A stretch of DNA of 64,000 nt from Thermoplasmatales archaeon (GTDB lineage Archaea > Thermoplasmatota > E2 > DHVEG-1). The notes beneath the pieces are model-generated. The model made no database searches. It saw only the letters and a list, made by a program, of their open reading frames with translations, and was not told the origin of the DNA. How positions within the stretch are numbered: position 1 is the first letter of the stretch; each line of letters starts with the position of its first letter. The position numbers were made by a program, and so were the translations under genes. Positions 53,640 to 62,069 of the stretch are shown here, in pieces. The DNA lies in assembly GCA_020350825.1 (NCBI GenBank), contig CP070724.1, forward strand, positions 1,179,972 to 1,243,971. Direction: 5' to 3'.

Positions 53640-54287
53640 TTAAGCCCTAACAAATGGATTGTGTCTCTTCTCTTCTCCTATAGTTGTTATAGGTCCATGG
53701 CCTGTATAGACTATGGTATCTTCTGGTAAGCTGTAGAGACGTGTTTTAATAGATTTTACCAAATCTTCAAATGAACCTTTTCGAAAATCCGACCTTCCAA
53801 TATTGCCTTGGAAAAGCGTATCACCACCAAATACCATATTGTTGTGTAGAAAGCTCACACCTCCAGGTGAATGACCCGGTGTTTGTATTACTTCTAATTT
53901 GTATTCTCCCACTTCTATTTTATCACCATCTTCAATAAATCGATCCGGTCTCGGTGGTTGCTCTATATTTATACCCCATCTCTGGGCAGTATCTTCTCCT
54001 TCTTCTATGAAAAAGAAATCGCCTTTATGAGCGAGGAATTCTGCATTAAGCTCTCTTTTAAGTGGTGTCACAGCTCCAACATGGTCAAAATGACCATGGG
54101 TCGCAAGAATGTAGTTTACCGTAATATCAAGTTCCTTAACTTTTTTCAATATAACGTCCGCATCATCACCAGGATCAATAATGACACCTTGCTTTACTCC
54201 TTCATCCCATACAATATAGCAGTTTGAAAATAAGGGTCCAACAATTAACGGTTCTACTTGGAGCTTAGAAAAGGTCACCGAGATCAT
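53640..54287 (-). CDS. Metallo-beta-lactamase-fold hydrolase (glyoxalase II-like)
   Basis: 215 residues from ATG 54287, which sits behind GGAGGTG within the end of the preceding gene; the longer frame lies in that gene. Metal site THGHFDH, then H in TPGHSPGG, D in GGDTLF and H in TGHGP complete the binuclear set of the hydroxyacylglutathione-hydrolase family. Last gene of the benzoyl-CoA-reductase-type operon (23-base overlap), so it might hydrolyse an acyl-CoA thioester of that pathway; this is inference. Confidence 0.85.
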   Translation of the reverse strand: MISVTFSKLQVEPLIVGPLFSNCYIVWDEGVKQGVIIDPGDDADVILKKVKELDITVNYILATHGHFDHVGAVTPLKRELNAEFLAHKGDFFFIEEGEDTAQRWGINIEQPPRPDRFIEDGDKIEVGEYKLEVIQTPGHSPGGVSFLHNNMVFGGDTLFQGNIGRSDFRKGSFEDLVKSIKTRLYSLPEDTIVYTGHGPITTIGEEKRHNPFVRA

Positions 54288-56778
54288 CACCTCCCCCATC
54301 ACCTTCAGGCATCTTACCAAATTGCTGGAGGAATTGCTGAATAAGTTCACTTTCTCGCTTTGTGTACATTGGGTCAGGCTCAAACCAGAAATATTTTGCT
54401 TTAGTTTCTGAGTTCAGCTTCTCCTGCAAGTCGTTCTGTAAGTTTTGGGAACCTTTTATTACAATAATCACCTTATTTTCATCACGTAGTTGATAGACTC
54501 CCTCCACTGCTGGAACCTCAGCAATGTTATCGGAATTTAGTTCCATCCACTTGTCAGGTGGAAATGTAACAGGCAATATATGCAAGCGCAAGTCACACCT
54601 TAAACATCGCAAAGCTTCCTGTTTAGCCTGGTTTTCATTATAACAATTTTCTACCATTTCAAAATTTTCAATTCTAACTTTAGGATTAATTTTTGGAGTA
54701 TCGACACGATCCAAAGCTGCAAAACCCTCTACCTTACCAATATTATTTTCTAGTTCTAAGGGCACTATAAGCGTTGGATAGATATCTCCATTGCCACCAA
54801 GGTATTTATCAATAGCAGCGGCAGCAGATGCCCCGTCAGCTACAGCTTCAACCACAGAAGCAGGACCTCTAGCAACCTCACCACCAGCAAAAACTCCTTT
54901 TAAATTAGTTTGTAGATCTTTATTAACTGAAATTGTCTCATTTTTTACATCTATATTCTTAATCCAAGAAAGATCTGAGCTTTGACCAATAGCTAGTATC
55001 ACCTTATCTGTATCAATTTTTTTTGTTTCACAAGTATCAAACTTAGGAGCAAACTTACCACTTTTATCAAAAACAGAAGTGCATTTGATTAGTTCAATTC
55101 CTGTAACTTTCCCATCTTTACCTAAAATCTTATTAGGACCCCAAGATGGATGCATTATTACTCCTTCATCCTGTGCATCTTTTATTTCCCAATCATGAGC
55201 AGGCATCTCTTCATCACATTCAAGACAAGCAAGCTGAACTTCATCAGCACCCAATCGGATAGCGGATCTTGCAACATCCATTGCTACATTTCCACCTCCA
55301 ATAACTACAAGCCGACCATCCATTGTTGTCACTTTCTTCTTTTTTACATCCCTCAAAAAATCAAGGCCCCATTCTACACCTTTCAGTTCAGAGCCTTCTA
55401 CAGTTATTTTCTTGCTAAGTCTTGCACCAGTTGCTATGAAGATAGCCTGGAAATCTTTTTGAAGATCAGAAATAGTTATTTCTTTTCCAATAGGAGTATT
55501 TGTTTTGAATTCTACCTTCAATTTATCAAAAATCTCTAAATCACTATCGATAATTTCAGGACTCAGACGATAACCGGGTAACGCGTATCTCAGCATACCG
55601 CCAATTTTATCTTCAGCCTCAAAGACAGTTACACTATGACTAGACAAAGCAAGGTAATAAGCTGCCGAGAGACCTGATGGTCCACTTCCTAGTATTGCAA
55701 CCTTTTTTCCAGTTGATTTTTTAGCTTCCAACTTAATAGAACTATCGCTATTATCAGATGCAAACCATTTCAATGCACATATGGCCATTGGCTGATTTAG
55801 TTCACCTCTACGACATTCATCCTCACAGGGATGAAAACATACTCGTCCAAGTATTCCCGGAAACGGTATTTTTTCTTTTATGACGGCTAATGCTTCGCTA
55901 TACTTTCCCTCATTTATGAGATTAATATATCTTGGTATATCTGCACCTGCCGGACAATTTGAGATACATGGAACTAAAACCTCTTCTTTATCACCACTTG
56001 GTAGGTCCTTGTCTGTAAGAGTGCCAGTAGGGCAGACTTCAACACATGCACCACAGAATCTGCAGTCAGATTCGTTATATTTAGCACCCTCAGTAAGTCC
56101 CACAATAATTTTATCTTTGTTAAAAACAAAACCTAAAGCTTCAACACCTCTTAATTCACAGCAAGCTCTTACACATCTTAAACATGATACACAAAAGTTA
56201 TAATCGCTTTCGAAAAGCGGTTCGCCTTTATGCTTTGGAAGATCCTTAAATATGTATTTGGTTAGATCCTGTCTTATGCCAATATATTGCACAATTTTCT
56301 GCAATTCGCAAAAACCCAGCAAAGGACAGCATCGCTCATCTTCAGGAACATTGGTTGAGCATTGCGTTCTTGAACATCCATCCTGTTGAGCACATTGAAG
56401 ACAGGCATGAGGATGATCTCTAAGATGTTCTGCGAGGTTATCCCTCCGTGCCTCCTTTACTGCATCAGTTTCAGAATCAACTTCCATTCCTTCTTTTATA
56501 ACAGTATCACAGGAGGTTATCAAATCCTTTTGACCTTTTATTTCAACAAGACAAAGTCGGCAACCTGGAAATCCATCTTCAGGTCCAGAGCCATCGTTCT
56601 TATACTCACCGTCTTCCCGATATATTGTATCAACTGGCTTTTGACTATGTGAGCTACCTAAACTGGGATGATAACAGAGTCTGGGAATATAGATATCATT
56701 GAGTTGAGCTGCTTCTAAAATTGTCATCCCTTCTTCAGCCTTAACCTGGTTATCGTTGATCTTTATAGTAACACTCAT
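54265..56778 (-). CDS. NuoG-GltD-type fusion: NAD(P)H:ferredoxin oxidoreductase (BzdV-like)
   Basis: 837 residues. Domain order: [2Fe-2S] domain (C35, C73, C76, C90), NuoG-like Cys/His region (HPHACLQCAQQDGC), two [4Fe-4S] motifs (CVSCLRCVRACC and CRFCGACVEVCP), then a GltD-like FAD/NAD(P) oxidoreductase (FAD site ILGSGPSGLSAA; NAD(P) site VIGGGNVAMDVA). About 26 extra residues sit between C35 and C73 compared with usual spacing. In bzd operons a similar protein reduces the ferredoxin that feeds benzoyl-CoA reductase. It ends in a Gly/Asp-rich tail. Confidence 0.88.
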   Translation of the reverse strand: MSVTIKINDNQVKAEEGMTILEAAQLNDIYIPRLCYHPSLGSSHSQKPVDTIYREDGEYKNDGSGPEDGFPGCRLCLVEIKGQKDLITSCDTVIKEGMEVDSETDAVKEARRDNLAEHLRDHPHACLQCAQQDGCSRTQCSTNVPEDERCCPLLGFCELQKIVQYIGIRQDLTKYIFKDLPKHKGEPLFESDYNFCVSCLRCVRACCELRGVEALGFVFNKDKIIVGLTEGAKYNESDCRFCGACVEVCPTGTLTDKDLPSGDKEEVLVPCISNCPAGADIPRYINLINEGKYSEALAVIKEKIPFPGILGRVCFHPCEDECRRGELNQPMAICALKWFASDNSDSSIKLEAKKSTGKKVAILGSGPSGLSAAYYLALSSHSVTVFEAEDKIGGMLRYALPGYRLSPEIIDSDLEIFDKLKVEFKTNTPIGKEITISDLQKDFQAIFIATGARLSKKITVEGSELKGVEWGLDFLRDVKKKKVTTMDGRLVVIGGGNVAMDVARSAIRLGADEVQLACLECDEEMPAHDWEIKDAQDEGVIMHPSWGPNKILGKDGKVTGIELIKCTSVFDKSGKFAPKFDTCETKKIDTDKVILAIGQSSDLSWIKNIDVKNETISVNKDLQTNLKGVFAGGEVARGPASVVEAVADGASAAAAIDKYLGGNGDIYPTLIVPLELENNIGKVEGFAALDRVDTPKINPKVRIENFEMVENCYNENQAKQEALRCLRCDLRLHILPVTFPPDKWMELNSDNIAEVPAVEGVYQLRDENKVIIVIKGSQNLQNDLQEKLNSETKAKYFWFEPDPMYTKRESELIQQFLQQFGKMPEGDGGGDDLGDLF

Positions 56779-56822
56779 ACTATCCCTTTTTCAATTAAAA
56801 TTGGAGAAATGTCTCAGCAATC

Positions 56823-57110
56823 TCACCAAGAATGGGAGATTGCATCTTGTTTACATGCTGCCATACATGGTAAAGATGGCCTGTTAGTCATTGGTTTACA
56901 GGGAGCACATGTATATTTTATCTTTTTTCGTTCTGCTTCTGTTACAAATGCAACTTCTTCATCAGATAAAGGATCGTTTTCATCAGGTCCTACATCTAAT
57001 ACTCTATAAGGGCAAGCACTTATACAATCCTTACATCCATTGCATTTTTCTGTATCAATTGCAATAAAGTAGTCTCCAGAGCCGTCCTTATATCCGTAAT
57101 TTGCTATCAT
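56823..57110 (-). CDS. Two-cluster ferredoxin (BzdM-like)
   Basis: 95 residues. First cluster CNGCKDCISACP is canonical; the second is drawn from CAPCKPMTN...CMAAC with unusual spacing. The aromatic/acidic middle follows the family. Likely electron carrier between the NuoG-GltD fusion and the reductase subunits; gene order N-O-P-Q-M agrees with this. Confidence 0.85.
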   Translation of the reverse strand: MIANYGYKDGSGDYFIAIDTEKCNGCKDCISACPYRVLDVGPDENDPLSDEEVAFVTEAERKKIKYTCAPCKPMTNRPSLPCMAACKQDAISHSW

Positions 57111-57125
57111 ATAAATAACTCCAAT

Positions 57126-57995
57126 CTATTTTTTACCCTTCTCAAGGAGTGCTTTTGCAAAGAGAGCTGCACCAATGGCACCTGCAAGCTGTGTATCGTA
57201 ATCGGTCTTCATTATTGGTATTCCAACTTCTTTTTCAAGTCGTGTAACAACACCCCTATTCTTTGCAATTCCTCCAGTTATTGCAAAGTCTTCTTCGACT
57301 CCAATTCGCTCGAGAAGCGTCATTATTCTATGTGCCATAGCAGAACAGTAGGCTGCTAATACCTTATTTTTCGGCCAGCCTTCTCTAAGCAGACCAGTTG
57401 CCTCAGTCTTTGCATATACAACACAGGTACTACTAACAGGTTGAGGTTCCTTTTCTACCTTAAGTGAAAGATCTCCAACATCATTAATAGATACGCCCAA
57501 AAGATCAGCAAATACTTCCATACCCCGACCAGTTCCTGCTGCACATTTATCATTCATTAGAAAATTTGTAACTTTTCCACGTTCATCACAGTGAATTGCC
57601 TTACAATCCTGACCACCCATATCTAAAATTGTTCTAACAGACGATCCATACATGAAATTACCACCACGGGCATGACATGCAATTTCAGTAATTGCACGTT
57701 GACTGAAAGGAACATTTACTCTCCCATATCCAGTACCAACAGTATATTTAATGTCCTCAAGTTTGAGACCTGTATCTTCCATTGCCCAGTTTACAGCTTT
57801 CATAGCAGAGTCTGGACTATCTGAACCAGTTCTCATATTTGAGTAAGTATATAGCTCACCATCAGCAAGAATAACTGCCTGCGAACTAACAGAACCTACA
57901 TCTATTCCAGAAGTAATTACCTTACCCTTCCAATCTAATTTAGGATTAGTCCAACGCGATTCAGTCCATCTCCAAAGCTCTTTTTTTTCTGCCAT
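57126..57995 (-). CDS. bzdQ: Benzoyl-CoA-reductase-type ATPase subunit (BzdQ-like)
   Basis: 289 residues, ASKHA fold: SGIDVGSVSSQAVI, VGTGYGRVN, LDMGGQDCKAIH, NDKCAAGTGRGMEVF (Fe-S Cys), SSTCVVYAKTEA (second Cys), ITGGIAKNRGVV. With the P subunit it hydrolyses ATP to push electrons into the N-O pair. AGGAGGT precedes the ATG. It lies one base after the P-subunit gene. Confidence 0.88.
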   Translation of the reverse strand: MAEKKELWRWTESRWTNPKLDWKGKVITSGIDVGSVSSQAVILADGELYTYSNMRTGSDSPDSAMKAVNWAMEDTGLKLEDIKYTVGTGYGRVNVPFSQRAITEIACHARGGNFMYGSSVRTILDMGGQDCKAIHCDERGKVTNFLMNDKCAAGTGRGMEVFADLLGVSINDVGDLSLKVEKEPQPVSSTCVVYAKTEATGLLREGWPKNKVLAAYCSAMAHRIMTLLERIGVEEDFAITGGIAKNRGVVTRLEKEVGIPIMKTDYDTQLAGAIGAALFAKALLEKGKK

Positions 57996-57996
57996 A

Positions 57997-58776
57997 TTAT
58001 TTACCTCCTATCCAGCCAGCTGCTGCAAGAGCTGCACCCAAAGCTCCTACGAACTCAGGTTCCTTTGGTACAACGACTTTTAATCCTAGATCTTTATTAA
58101 GAGAACCAACAAAACCAATGTTATTTGCAACACCGCCCACTAGCACCACATCTTTATTGAATCCAATTTTTCTAACCATTGATGTGATTCTACTGGCCAT
58201 CGCATCGTGAACTGCTTTTGCCATATTTGCCTTTGACACATTGTTATGAACCATTGTTACAACCTCTGATTCTGCAAAAACAGTACACTGTGCATTCATT
58301 GGAATATCCTCAGTTGCTTTCAAAGATAGATCGCCTAAATCTTCAAGTTTTACTTCAAGTGCTCGAGACATCGCTTCAGTGAACGCACCAGCTCCTGCTG
58401 CACATTTTTCATTGACTTCAAAATCAAGAATTTTTCCAGTCTCGTCACATCTCATTCCCCGTCCTTCTTCAGCACCTACATCTATCACACTTCTGGCTGC
58501 AGGGTGAAGATATACAGCCCCAAGTGAGTCACAACCTACAACAGATTTGGTTTCATCATAAAAGGGAGCAAGTTTCTCACCCGCCCCAGTAGATATCACT
58601 TTATCAAGATTATCTTTTGTAATGCCTGCATCTTTAAGAGCATTATCAACAGCTTTTTGAGCGCTTTTATCTACTTCAAATCCAGCAAGAACATTTGATT
58701 TTGCAATGATTTTATTATCTTTCAAAATTACAACTTTAATGAATTTTGCTCCTAAATCAATACCCATAGTTATCAT
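57997..58776 (-). CDS. bzdP: Benzoyl-CoA-reductase-type ATPase subunit (BzdP-like)
   Basis: 259 residues from ATG 58776 (AAGGAGAG upstream; the longer frame starts inside the O-subunit gene). ASKHA fold: MGIDLGAKFIKVVI, ISTGAGEKL, IDVGAEEGRGMRCD, NEKCAAGAGAFTEAM, NAQCTVFAESE, VGGVANNIGFVG. Forms a heterodimer with BzdQ-like subunit that carries one bridging [4Fe-4S] cluster. Confidence 0.88.
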   Translation of the reverse strand: MITMGIDLGAKFIKVVILKDNKIIAKSNVLAGFEVDKSAQKAVDNALKDAGITKDNLDKVISTGAGEKLAPFYDETKSVVGCDSLGAVYLHPAARSVIDVGAEEGRGMRCDETGKILDFEVNEKCAAGAGAFTEAMSRALEVKLEDLGDLSLKATEDIPMNAQCTVFAESEVVTMVHNNVSKANMAKAVHDAMASRITSMVRKIGFNKDVVLVGGVANNIGFVGSLNKDLGLKVVVPKEPEFVGALGAALAAAGWIGGK

Positions 58777-58790
58777 ATTTTTACTCTCCT

Positions 58791-60131
58791 TCATTTCGCT
58801 CCAAGAGTCTCCATAAAAGCATTAATTTTTGCCTTAGTTCTAGCTTCATCAAACTCTCTTTCATCAGCATTATTTCCTTCAAAAGCCATAACCGGAAAAC
58901 CAGCATCAAGAAGAGCAAGTCTATTCTCAGCAATCCCAACAGTCAATCCTTCACAACCTCTGTTGTAATGAAGCATCACACCGCTCAATTTCCACTCTTT
59001 AGCAATTCTTATCATCAAGTCGCTTTTGAAGTGGCATGAGTAGAAATGTTGCCATTCAGGTTTATGTAATTCATATTTTACATACTCGTAGAGCGCCTGA
59101 TCCCTACTTGAAAATTCCATGTTAGGGATAGTCTTTGCACCCCAAGTGCCATCCTTTTTTACCTCCCATTGACCGATAAGACCGAATGTGTATAAGGAAC
59201 CAATGCTTACACATCCAAATTTTTCAAGATAACGGAAGATACTAAGAAAACTCCATGGCGGTTGTGTATCTGACATTACTCTAAAACTTTCATTTGGAAC
59301 TGCTGCAATACCTCGTTTAACTCTATCTTGTACCTCTGGGAGAAGATCTTTTTCATAAAAATCTGCTACTTGTTTTCCAGCTTTTTGAAGTGTTCCAAGT
59401 ACATACAATGAATAAATAGATTTTTCATCTAGTGGTGCAGGTATTGCTTTATTCAATGCACAAGCCTCCGCCCATTTCGATGTTGAAACAAAATGGTTAC
59501 GAATTGCTTTATATAAAAGCTCATCATCGTAATCTCTTTTAGTTGTCTTTTCTAAGAATTTTATACCGTCCTTTAACTGTTCAACGACATACTTGATTTT
59601 GCTGTCGGTAAGCTCATGAGACGGCCCAACAGCATTATCAACTGTATACATTGGAATTCCACCTTCAAGATCTGATACTACCTGGTACCATTTAGCATGT
59701 GAACAGCAGATATGATCCTGCCAGATAAAATCAGGTTTCGGAAATCCTATAGGTTTTGCACCCTGGAATCTTGGGACAAACTCTCCATCCTTATATCCAA
59801 ATGCAAACTTATCAGTAATAATGGAGCCCCAGTAATTTCGCATATAAGAGCAAAGATCCCGTGGATAACCTTTTACCTCTGTTGCTTCCATACATTCTAA
59901 CGAGAGTTTCTTATCAAATGCAATTGTCGCGCTATAAGGTTCACTTGTAATTGGATAAACATCATCACCAAGACCAGCAGGAATCGCATCAAACGTCCAT
60001 GCACCACCAGCCCATCGAAGTCCACCTTTATCATGGGCTTCTACATAGTCCTGATAAAATTTCATTCGGATATCTTTTGCTTTTTGCCAGCATTTCAATT
60101 TCTCTGTTGGATATTTTGCCTCTTGTTCCAT
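58791..60131 (-). CDS. bzdO: Benzoyl-CoA-reductase-type catalytic subunit (BzdO-like)
   Basis: 446 residues. The N-terminal stretch (KLKCWQKAK...[17 protein letters not shown]) and [13 protein letters not shown] closely match my memory of BzdO of class I benzoyl-CoA reductases. Cys in [13 protein letters not shown] and YSCHFKSD can ligate clusters. It is not a simple 2-hydroxyacyl-CoA dehydratase subunit, but related enzymes may reduce other aryl- or enoyl-CoA esters. AGGAGGT precedes the ATG; the next gene starts 15 bases later. Confidence 0.85.
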   Translation of the reverse strand: MEQEAKYPTEKLKCWQKAKDIRMKFYQDYVEAHDKGGLRWAGGAWTFDAIPAGLGDDVYPITSEPYSATIAFDKKLSLECMEATEVKGYPRDLCSYMRNYWGSIITDKFAFGYKDGEFVPRFQGAKPIGFPKPDFIWQDHICCSHAKWYQVVSDLEGGIPMYTVDNAVGPSHELTDSKIKYVVEQLKDGIKFLEKTTKRDYDDELLYKAIRNHFVSTSKWAEACALNKAIPAPLDEKSIYSLYVLGTLQKAGKQVADFYEKDLLPEVQDRVKRGIAAVPNESFRVMSDTQPPWSFLSIFRYLEKFGCVSIGSLYTFGLIGQWEVKKDGTWGAKTIPNMEFSSRDQALYEYVKYELHKPEWQHFYSCHFKSDLMIRIAKEWKLSGVMLHYNRGCEGLTVGIAENRLALLDAGFPVMAFEGNNADEREFDEARTKAKINAFMETLGAK

Positions 60132-60142
60132 TTTTTTACCTC

Positions 60143-61273
60143 CTAGAATAAATCCTCCTCACCAATCATTTCAAGAAATGCTTCAACACGAATTTTAAAC
60201 TGACCAATCGGAACTGTCACATCAAACTCTAAAAACAGAGTAGGTACTCCAGCATCTTCCAGTGCTTTCTTTATTGATACAAACTCAAGTTCATGTGGAT
60301 CACAGAACTTTTGTTGCATTATGATAGCACCATCTACATTCCAATCTTTACATAGTTTCAAAATATGTGGGATTCTTTTTCTCTCTTCCCAGTCCTTCGT
60401 AGGACAAGGGATTCTATCAATATACCTTGATGCAATAGAAGAAAGCAGATCTTTCCCGTTTTCAACTTCATTCCAGAAGTATCTAGAACCTGTACAATGA
60501 TCATCAATTACAAAAGTTGCTCCACAACTCTCAACCATGTTCATAAAAACAGTATCATCATCCTCAGATCCAAGAATCATCAATCGGCTACCAGTCTCCC
60601 TATCAGGCGTATGATTTTCTAGTTTTTTCAGAAGATCCTTCAACATCTTATTATGTTCAGCTTTATCCGTCATCTGCATAGCCATTACAACTTCCATGAC
60701 CTGCTCACCGGTAATTGGTGGTATATCGCGTTTCCTTAATTCATAGAGCTTTCTCATTAAACGACGGTTCTCATTGTAGACCTCAATAGCGTTTTTTAAA
60801 TCTTTATCAGTGATTTTCTTACCCATCCAATCTTCAACTTCATTTTTGAAAGTCTTGTATTCCTCAGTCAGGAACTCATATGCATGCGGACTCTGAACCT
60901 TATGAGGCATACATAGGAATTTACTAAACTCTACAGGTCTGTGTTTAATCCAACTAGTATAAGCCTGTCTAATATGAAGACAGGACTGGGCTATCATTAG
61001 ACCATCAAGATATTTATATCTGTTTTTTAGTCCCTGGGCAAGACAGTCTCTACAAAATGGACAGAACATAGCAAAAATATGAGGTTCAGTCAAATCCTGT
61101 GGCTCATGACTACCTAAAATACGCACAGGCAGAACGCCAGCAGCGTATAATATTTCTTCAGGTACATAGGTACAAAAATAACCCATTACTTTGCCATTAT
61201 TCTTTTCTTTCCATTCTTTTGCATAATCATGTCTATTTTTTTCCCAATCTTTGAATTGTTCAATTAGTTCTAT
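60143..61273 (-). CDS. bzdN: Benzoyl-CoA-reductase-type catalytic subunit (BzdN-like), probable non-AUG start
   Basis: About 376 residues if started at ATA 61273-61271; the first ATG (61186) gives only 347 and lacks the family N-terminus. The 29 upstream codons ([20 protein letters not shown]...) look like the conserved N-terminal helix, and AAAGGGGG sits eight bases before the ATA with no ATG, GTG or TTG in frame. The body has [36 protein letters not shown] and QKFCDPHE, the BcrC/BzdN Cys pattern. Dimerises with the O subunit and holds active-site clusters. First catalytic gene of the operon. Confidence 0.8.
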   Translation of the reverse strand: MELIEQFKDWEKNRHDYAKEWKEKNNGKVMGYFCTYVPEEILYAAGVLPVRILGSHEPQDLTEPHIFAMFCPFCRDCLAQGLKNRYKYLDGLMIAQSCLHIRQAYTSWIKHRPVEFSKFLCMPHKVQSPHAYEFLTEEYKTFKNEVEDWMGKKITDKDLKNAIEVYNENRRLMRKLYELRKRDIPPITGEQVMEVVMAMQMTDKAEHNKMLKDLLKKLENHTPDRETGSRLMILGSEDDDTVFMNMVESCGATFVIDDHCTGSRYFWNEVENGKDLLSSIASRYIDRIPCPTKDWEERKRIPHILKLCKDWNVDGAIIMQQKFCDPHELEFVSIKKALEDAGVPTLFLEFDVTVPIGQFKIRVEAFLEMIGEEDLF

Positions 61274-61288
61274 ATTACAACCCCCTTT

Positions 61289-61738
61289 TCATTTTGATTT
61301 ATATACTAGATTTATGAAACTACTTTTATCAAATCCTACGGACTTGAAAAAAGCTATTAAATCTCCACTATCCCATTCTACAGTTGTATGCACTTCTTTT
61401 ATTCCTTCATCTTTGAAATAGCAAATCAAAGCTTCCCCAAGAGTCTTACCTATTCCTTTCCCCATGAGTTTAGGATCAACCTCTATCATCTCGATCCAAC
61501 CTGACCGTTCTACACCGAATCCCCATTCTTTTATACAACCAACTATAAAACCTGCAACCTTGTTATCCTTTTCCGCTACAATACACGTTTTAGGACTCTT
61601 TTTGATGAAGGACATAAATAGGTCCTCAATTTCATAATCCATACCTTGACCCAGTCCTTCTCTAATAACTTTTCGATGAATGTTGGCTGCCTGACTAATA
61701 TCCTTCTCCTTCATTGGTCTTATGGTGATATCTTTCAT
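61289..61738 (-). CDS. GNAT-family acetyltransferase
   Basis: 149 residues with acetyl-CoA-binding IEVDPKLMGKGIGKTLGEAL and the family N-terminus ITIRPMKEKDISQAANIH. Substrate unknown. It precedes the reductase genes on the same strand; its TGA lies in the same frame as, and 15 bases before, the putative ATA start of the BzdN-like protein. Confidence 0.8.
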   Translation of the reverse strand: MKDITIRPMKEKDISQAANIHRKVIREGLGQGMDYEIEDLFMSFIKKSPKTCIVAEKDNKVAGFIVGCIKEWGFGVERSGWIEMIEVDPKLMGKGIGKTLGEALICYFKDEGIKEVHTTVEWDSGDLIAFFKSVGFDKSSFINLVYKSK

Positions 61739-61753
61739 ATTAACACCTAAACC

Positions 61754-61891
61754 TTAATCAACCCTGATGATTTTGACCTTTTTTTCAATCCAATCTGGAG
61801 GAAGATAAATGCGACCGCTATTGCCGCACTTCTTTACAATCTTCTCGATCATCTCTTGACCATAGACTTCAAACTTTGTTGGATTGTCCAT
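61754..61891 (-). CDS. DUF2080-like small AbrB-type protein (45 aa)
   Basis: 45 residues, KKCGNSGRIYLPPDWIEKKVKII, the SpoVT/AbrB-like beta pattern of DUF2080, often annotated as transposon-encoded. It could be the DNA-binding autoregulator of the operon, since two palindromes lie directly upstream. GAGGTTATT precedes the ATG. It is the first gene before the GNAT and the reductase operon. Too short to prove function. Confidence 0.6.
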   Translation of the reverse strand: MDNPTKFEVYGQEMIEKIVKKCGNSGRIYLPPDWIEKKVKIIRVD

Positions 61892-61900
61892 AATAACCTC

Positions 61901-61932
61901 TAGCTACATTGTAGCTATATTATAGTTATAAT
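61901..61932. promoter_or_regulatory. Double palindrome between divergent operons (candidate operator)
   Basis: Two inverted repeats in a row: TAGCTACA-t-TGTAGCTA (61901-61917, arms 8 bp, perfect) and ATTATA-gt-TATAAT (61919-61932, arms 6 bp). They lie 10 bases upstream of the DUF2080-like start and face the CoA ligase on the other side. The second palindrome resembles overlapping TATA boxes for both directions. A dimeric regulator such as the AbrB-like protein could bind here. Confidence 0.6.
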
Positions 61933-62069
61933 ATTTTAATTTATAAGGTTTTTGCCACAATATGTTGTTACCATGCTGCTTTTTACATTTATACATCATC
62001 CTTCGAAAAACATTTATGCCACCTTATTATACCTCCCTTCAACCCTGTTATATTAATGGAGATATCGGC

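Noticed and set aside
61962-62069. 36-residue N-terminal extension of the CoA ligase
   Set aside because: The extension is not like the family, and ATG 62070 has a Shine-Dalgarno site and the expected start.
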